NCBI GenBank assembly: GCA_964445695.1 | Contig: CAYULF010000002.1 | Location: 330,393-394,392, forward strand | DNA length: 64,000 bases | DNA from: JAUIKM01 sp964445695 | GTDB lineage: Bacteria; Bacteroidota; Ignavibacteria; Kapaibacteriales; UBA7675 | Reading direction: 5' to 3' | Part shown: positions 63,268 through 64,000 of the stretch, one piece after another | Layout: each line of letters begins with the position of its first letter | Position numbering within the stretch: position 1 is the first letter of the stretch | Program-made: the position numbers and the translations under genes | The notes under the pieces: model-generated | Database searches by the model: none | What the model saw: the letters and a program-made list of their open reading frames with translations, nothing else | What the model was told of the DNA's origin: nothing

Positions 63268-63888
63268 ATGCCAGGCTTGCAGACTTTGCTACAGCGCTGT
63301 GTATTGGCGGCGATGCTGTTAATATGCGCGGCCTTCACACAAGGCCGGGCGCAGGACAACACCAACGGTGGACCGACGCGCGCAGTTGAGATGTTAAACA
63401 CCCAGCTGGGCGATGCGAAGCTCGACGGATCAAAGGCCGTGGTGGTTATTTTTCTGGCTGAAGGCTGCCGCATCTCTCAGGACTTCTCACCGGTGCTGCG
63501 CGAACTGCACGAAGAATTCAGAGTTAAACAGGTGACGTTCTGCGGCGTGTTTCCGAATGCACATTCGACGGACTCGTCGATGACGGCCTACGGCAACAAG
63601 TACAAGATTCCCTTTGCACTTATTGCTGATGCCGACCACGGACTGGTAGACGAGCTGGAGGCACGCGTCACACCCGAGGCGTTTGTGCTGCTGCCCGACG
63701 GAACCGTAGCGTACCGCGGCCGCATCAACGACTTGTTTTACGCACTGGGACGCAAACGCAGCATTGTCACTTCACACGACCTGCACGACGCCATCGCCGC
63801 GGTAACAGCGGGTGAAATGCCGACGGCACGCCAAACCAAGTCGATCGGCTGCCTGATTGAACGCTCGCGCGAAAGCGCGAATAAATGA
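63268..63888 (+). CDS. Exported redoxin-domain (thioredoxin-fold) protein
   Basis: This 206-aa protein has an N-terminal signal peptide (CVLAAMLLICAAFTQGRA) and a thioredoxin/AhpC-like fold. The active-site strand is VVVIFLAEGC67RISQDFSPVL, with a single Cys instead of CxxC. The central EARVTPEAFVLLPDGTVAYRGRIND has the cis-Pro and YRGRIND signature, and the tail TKSIGCLIE contains the second conserved Cys. Redoxins ending this way often accompany cytochrome/copper monooxygenases like the gene 10 nt upstream and may maintain its copper or thiols. Co-transcription is very likely. A GGAGG lies before the ATG. Confidence 0.82.
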   Translation: MPGLQTLLQRCVLAAMLLICAAFTQGRAQDNTNGGPTRAVEMLNTQLGDAKLDGSKAVVVIFLAEGCRISQDFSPVLRELHEEFRVKQVTFCGVFPNAHSTDSSMTAYGNKYKIPFALIADADHGLVDELEARVTPEAFVLLPDGTVAYRGRINDLFYALGRKRSIVTSHDLHDAIAAVTAGEMPTARQTKSIGCLIERSRESANK

Positions 63889-63947
63889 GCCGGATGCGCC
63901 AGGACGCCATTAAGTTGCGGGCGGCAGAAAAGCGTTGGAAACTACAA

Positions 63948-63968
63948 GAGCTGTGAGCCCTTAGGGCA
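63948..63968. repeat. Truncated copy of palindrome P29
   Basis: GAGCTGTGAGCCCTTAGGGC is followed by unrelated sequence (ACTGTACACG), so only the left arm and part of the right arm remain. ACTACA upstream recalls the TACGTA box. It lies 60 nt after the redoxin gene. Confidence 0.6.
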
Positions 63969-64000
63969 CTGTACACGACAAAAATATAAAACAACTCTTC

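Overview
The window looks like a GC-rich (mid-to-high 50s % by eye) chromosome segment from a Gram-negative bacterium with a type IX secretion system, i.e. Bacteroidota or a neighbour in the FCB group (Ignavibacteriota, Kapabacteria). Five proteins end in a type-A T9SS C-terminal sorting domain, an lpxD gene indicates lipid A, and a candidate promoter has the Bacteroidota TTG-N20-TAnnTTTG form. No rRNA, tRNA, integrase, transposase or CRISPR array was found.

Layout. 1-1.3 kb: 3' part of an Asp-box (BNR) surface protein. 1.4-12.4 kb: a compact leftward operon encoding a type III-A CRISPR effector (cas6, a CARF-HEPN ribonuclease of the TIGR02710 type, csm5, csm4, csm3, csm2, cas10). It is headed by four non-core genes: a short SAVED-like protein, a deiminase of the agmatine-deiminase/peptidyl-arginine-deiminase (PAD_porph) family, and two unrecognised small proteins. 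12.7-15.4 kb: a helical-repeat protein and a two-domain retropepsin-like protease. 15.6-22.3, 35.6-43.1 and 52.7-61.1 kb: three giant paralogous secreted proteins (2,223, 2,516 and 2,801 aa) built from FG-GAP propellers, Big_5 and cadherin-like modules, a YVTN-type propeller and a T9SS signal. 22.6-25.9 kb: lpxD, a cyclic-peptide-type ABC exporter and a yeast-type cytosine deaminase. 25.9-29.0 kb: an AT-richer EcoRII/Vsr/Dcm restriction-modification island. 29-35 kb: small hypothetical proteins, one avidin-like, a second helical-repeat paralogue, a VOC protein and an AT-rich C2-domain lipoprotein. 43.4-49 kb: a heavy-metal RND efflux operon with His-rich accessory proteins. 49.5-52.2 kb: a DUF3592 protein and a TPR-LuxR regulator. 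61.7-63.9 kb: a cytochrome c/copper monooxygenase with T9SS signal and a redoxin partner.

The most interesting region is the CRISPR operon. Cas10 keeps its GGDD cyclase motif but lacks a recognisable HD dyad. Csm3 has Gly48 where the target-RNA-cleaving Asp should be. A CARF-HEPN protein and a SAVED-like protein are encoded beside a deiminase whose catalytic residues all appear intact. I infer a type III system specialised for cyclic-oligoadenylate signalling, in which a guanidine deiminase may be a new kind of effector. This is a hypothesis; the family assignments were made by eye without database searches.

Two dispersed intergenic repeats recur: a 29-bp palindrome (stem GAGCTGTGAGCCCT / AGGGCTCACAGCTC) beside TACGTA boxes, and a roughly 55-bp element with core GACAAACAAG...GCAAGCC. 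They often sit together near gene ends.
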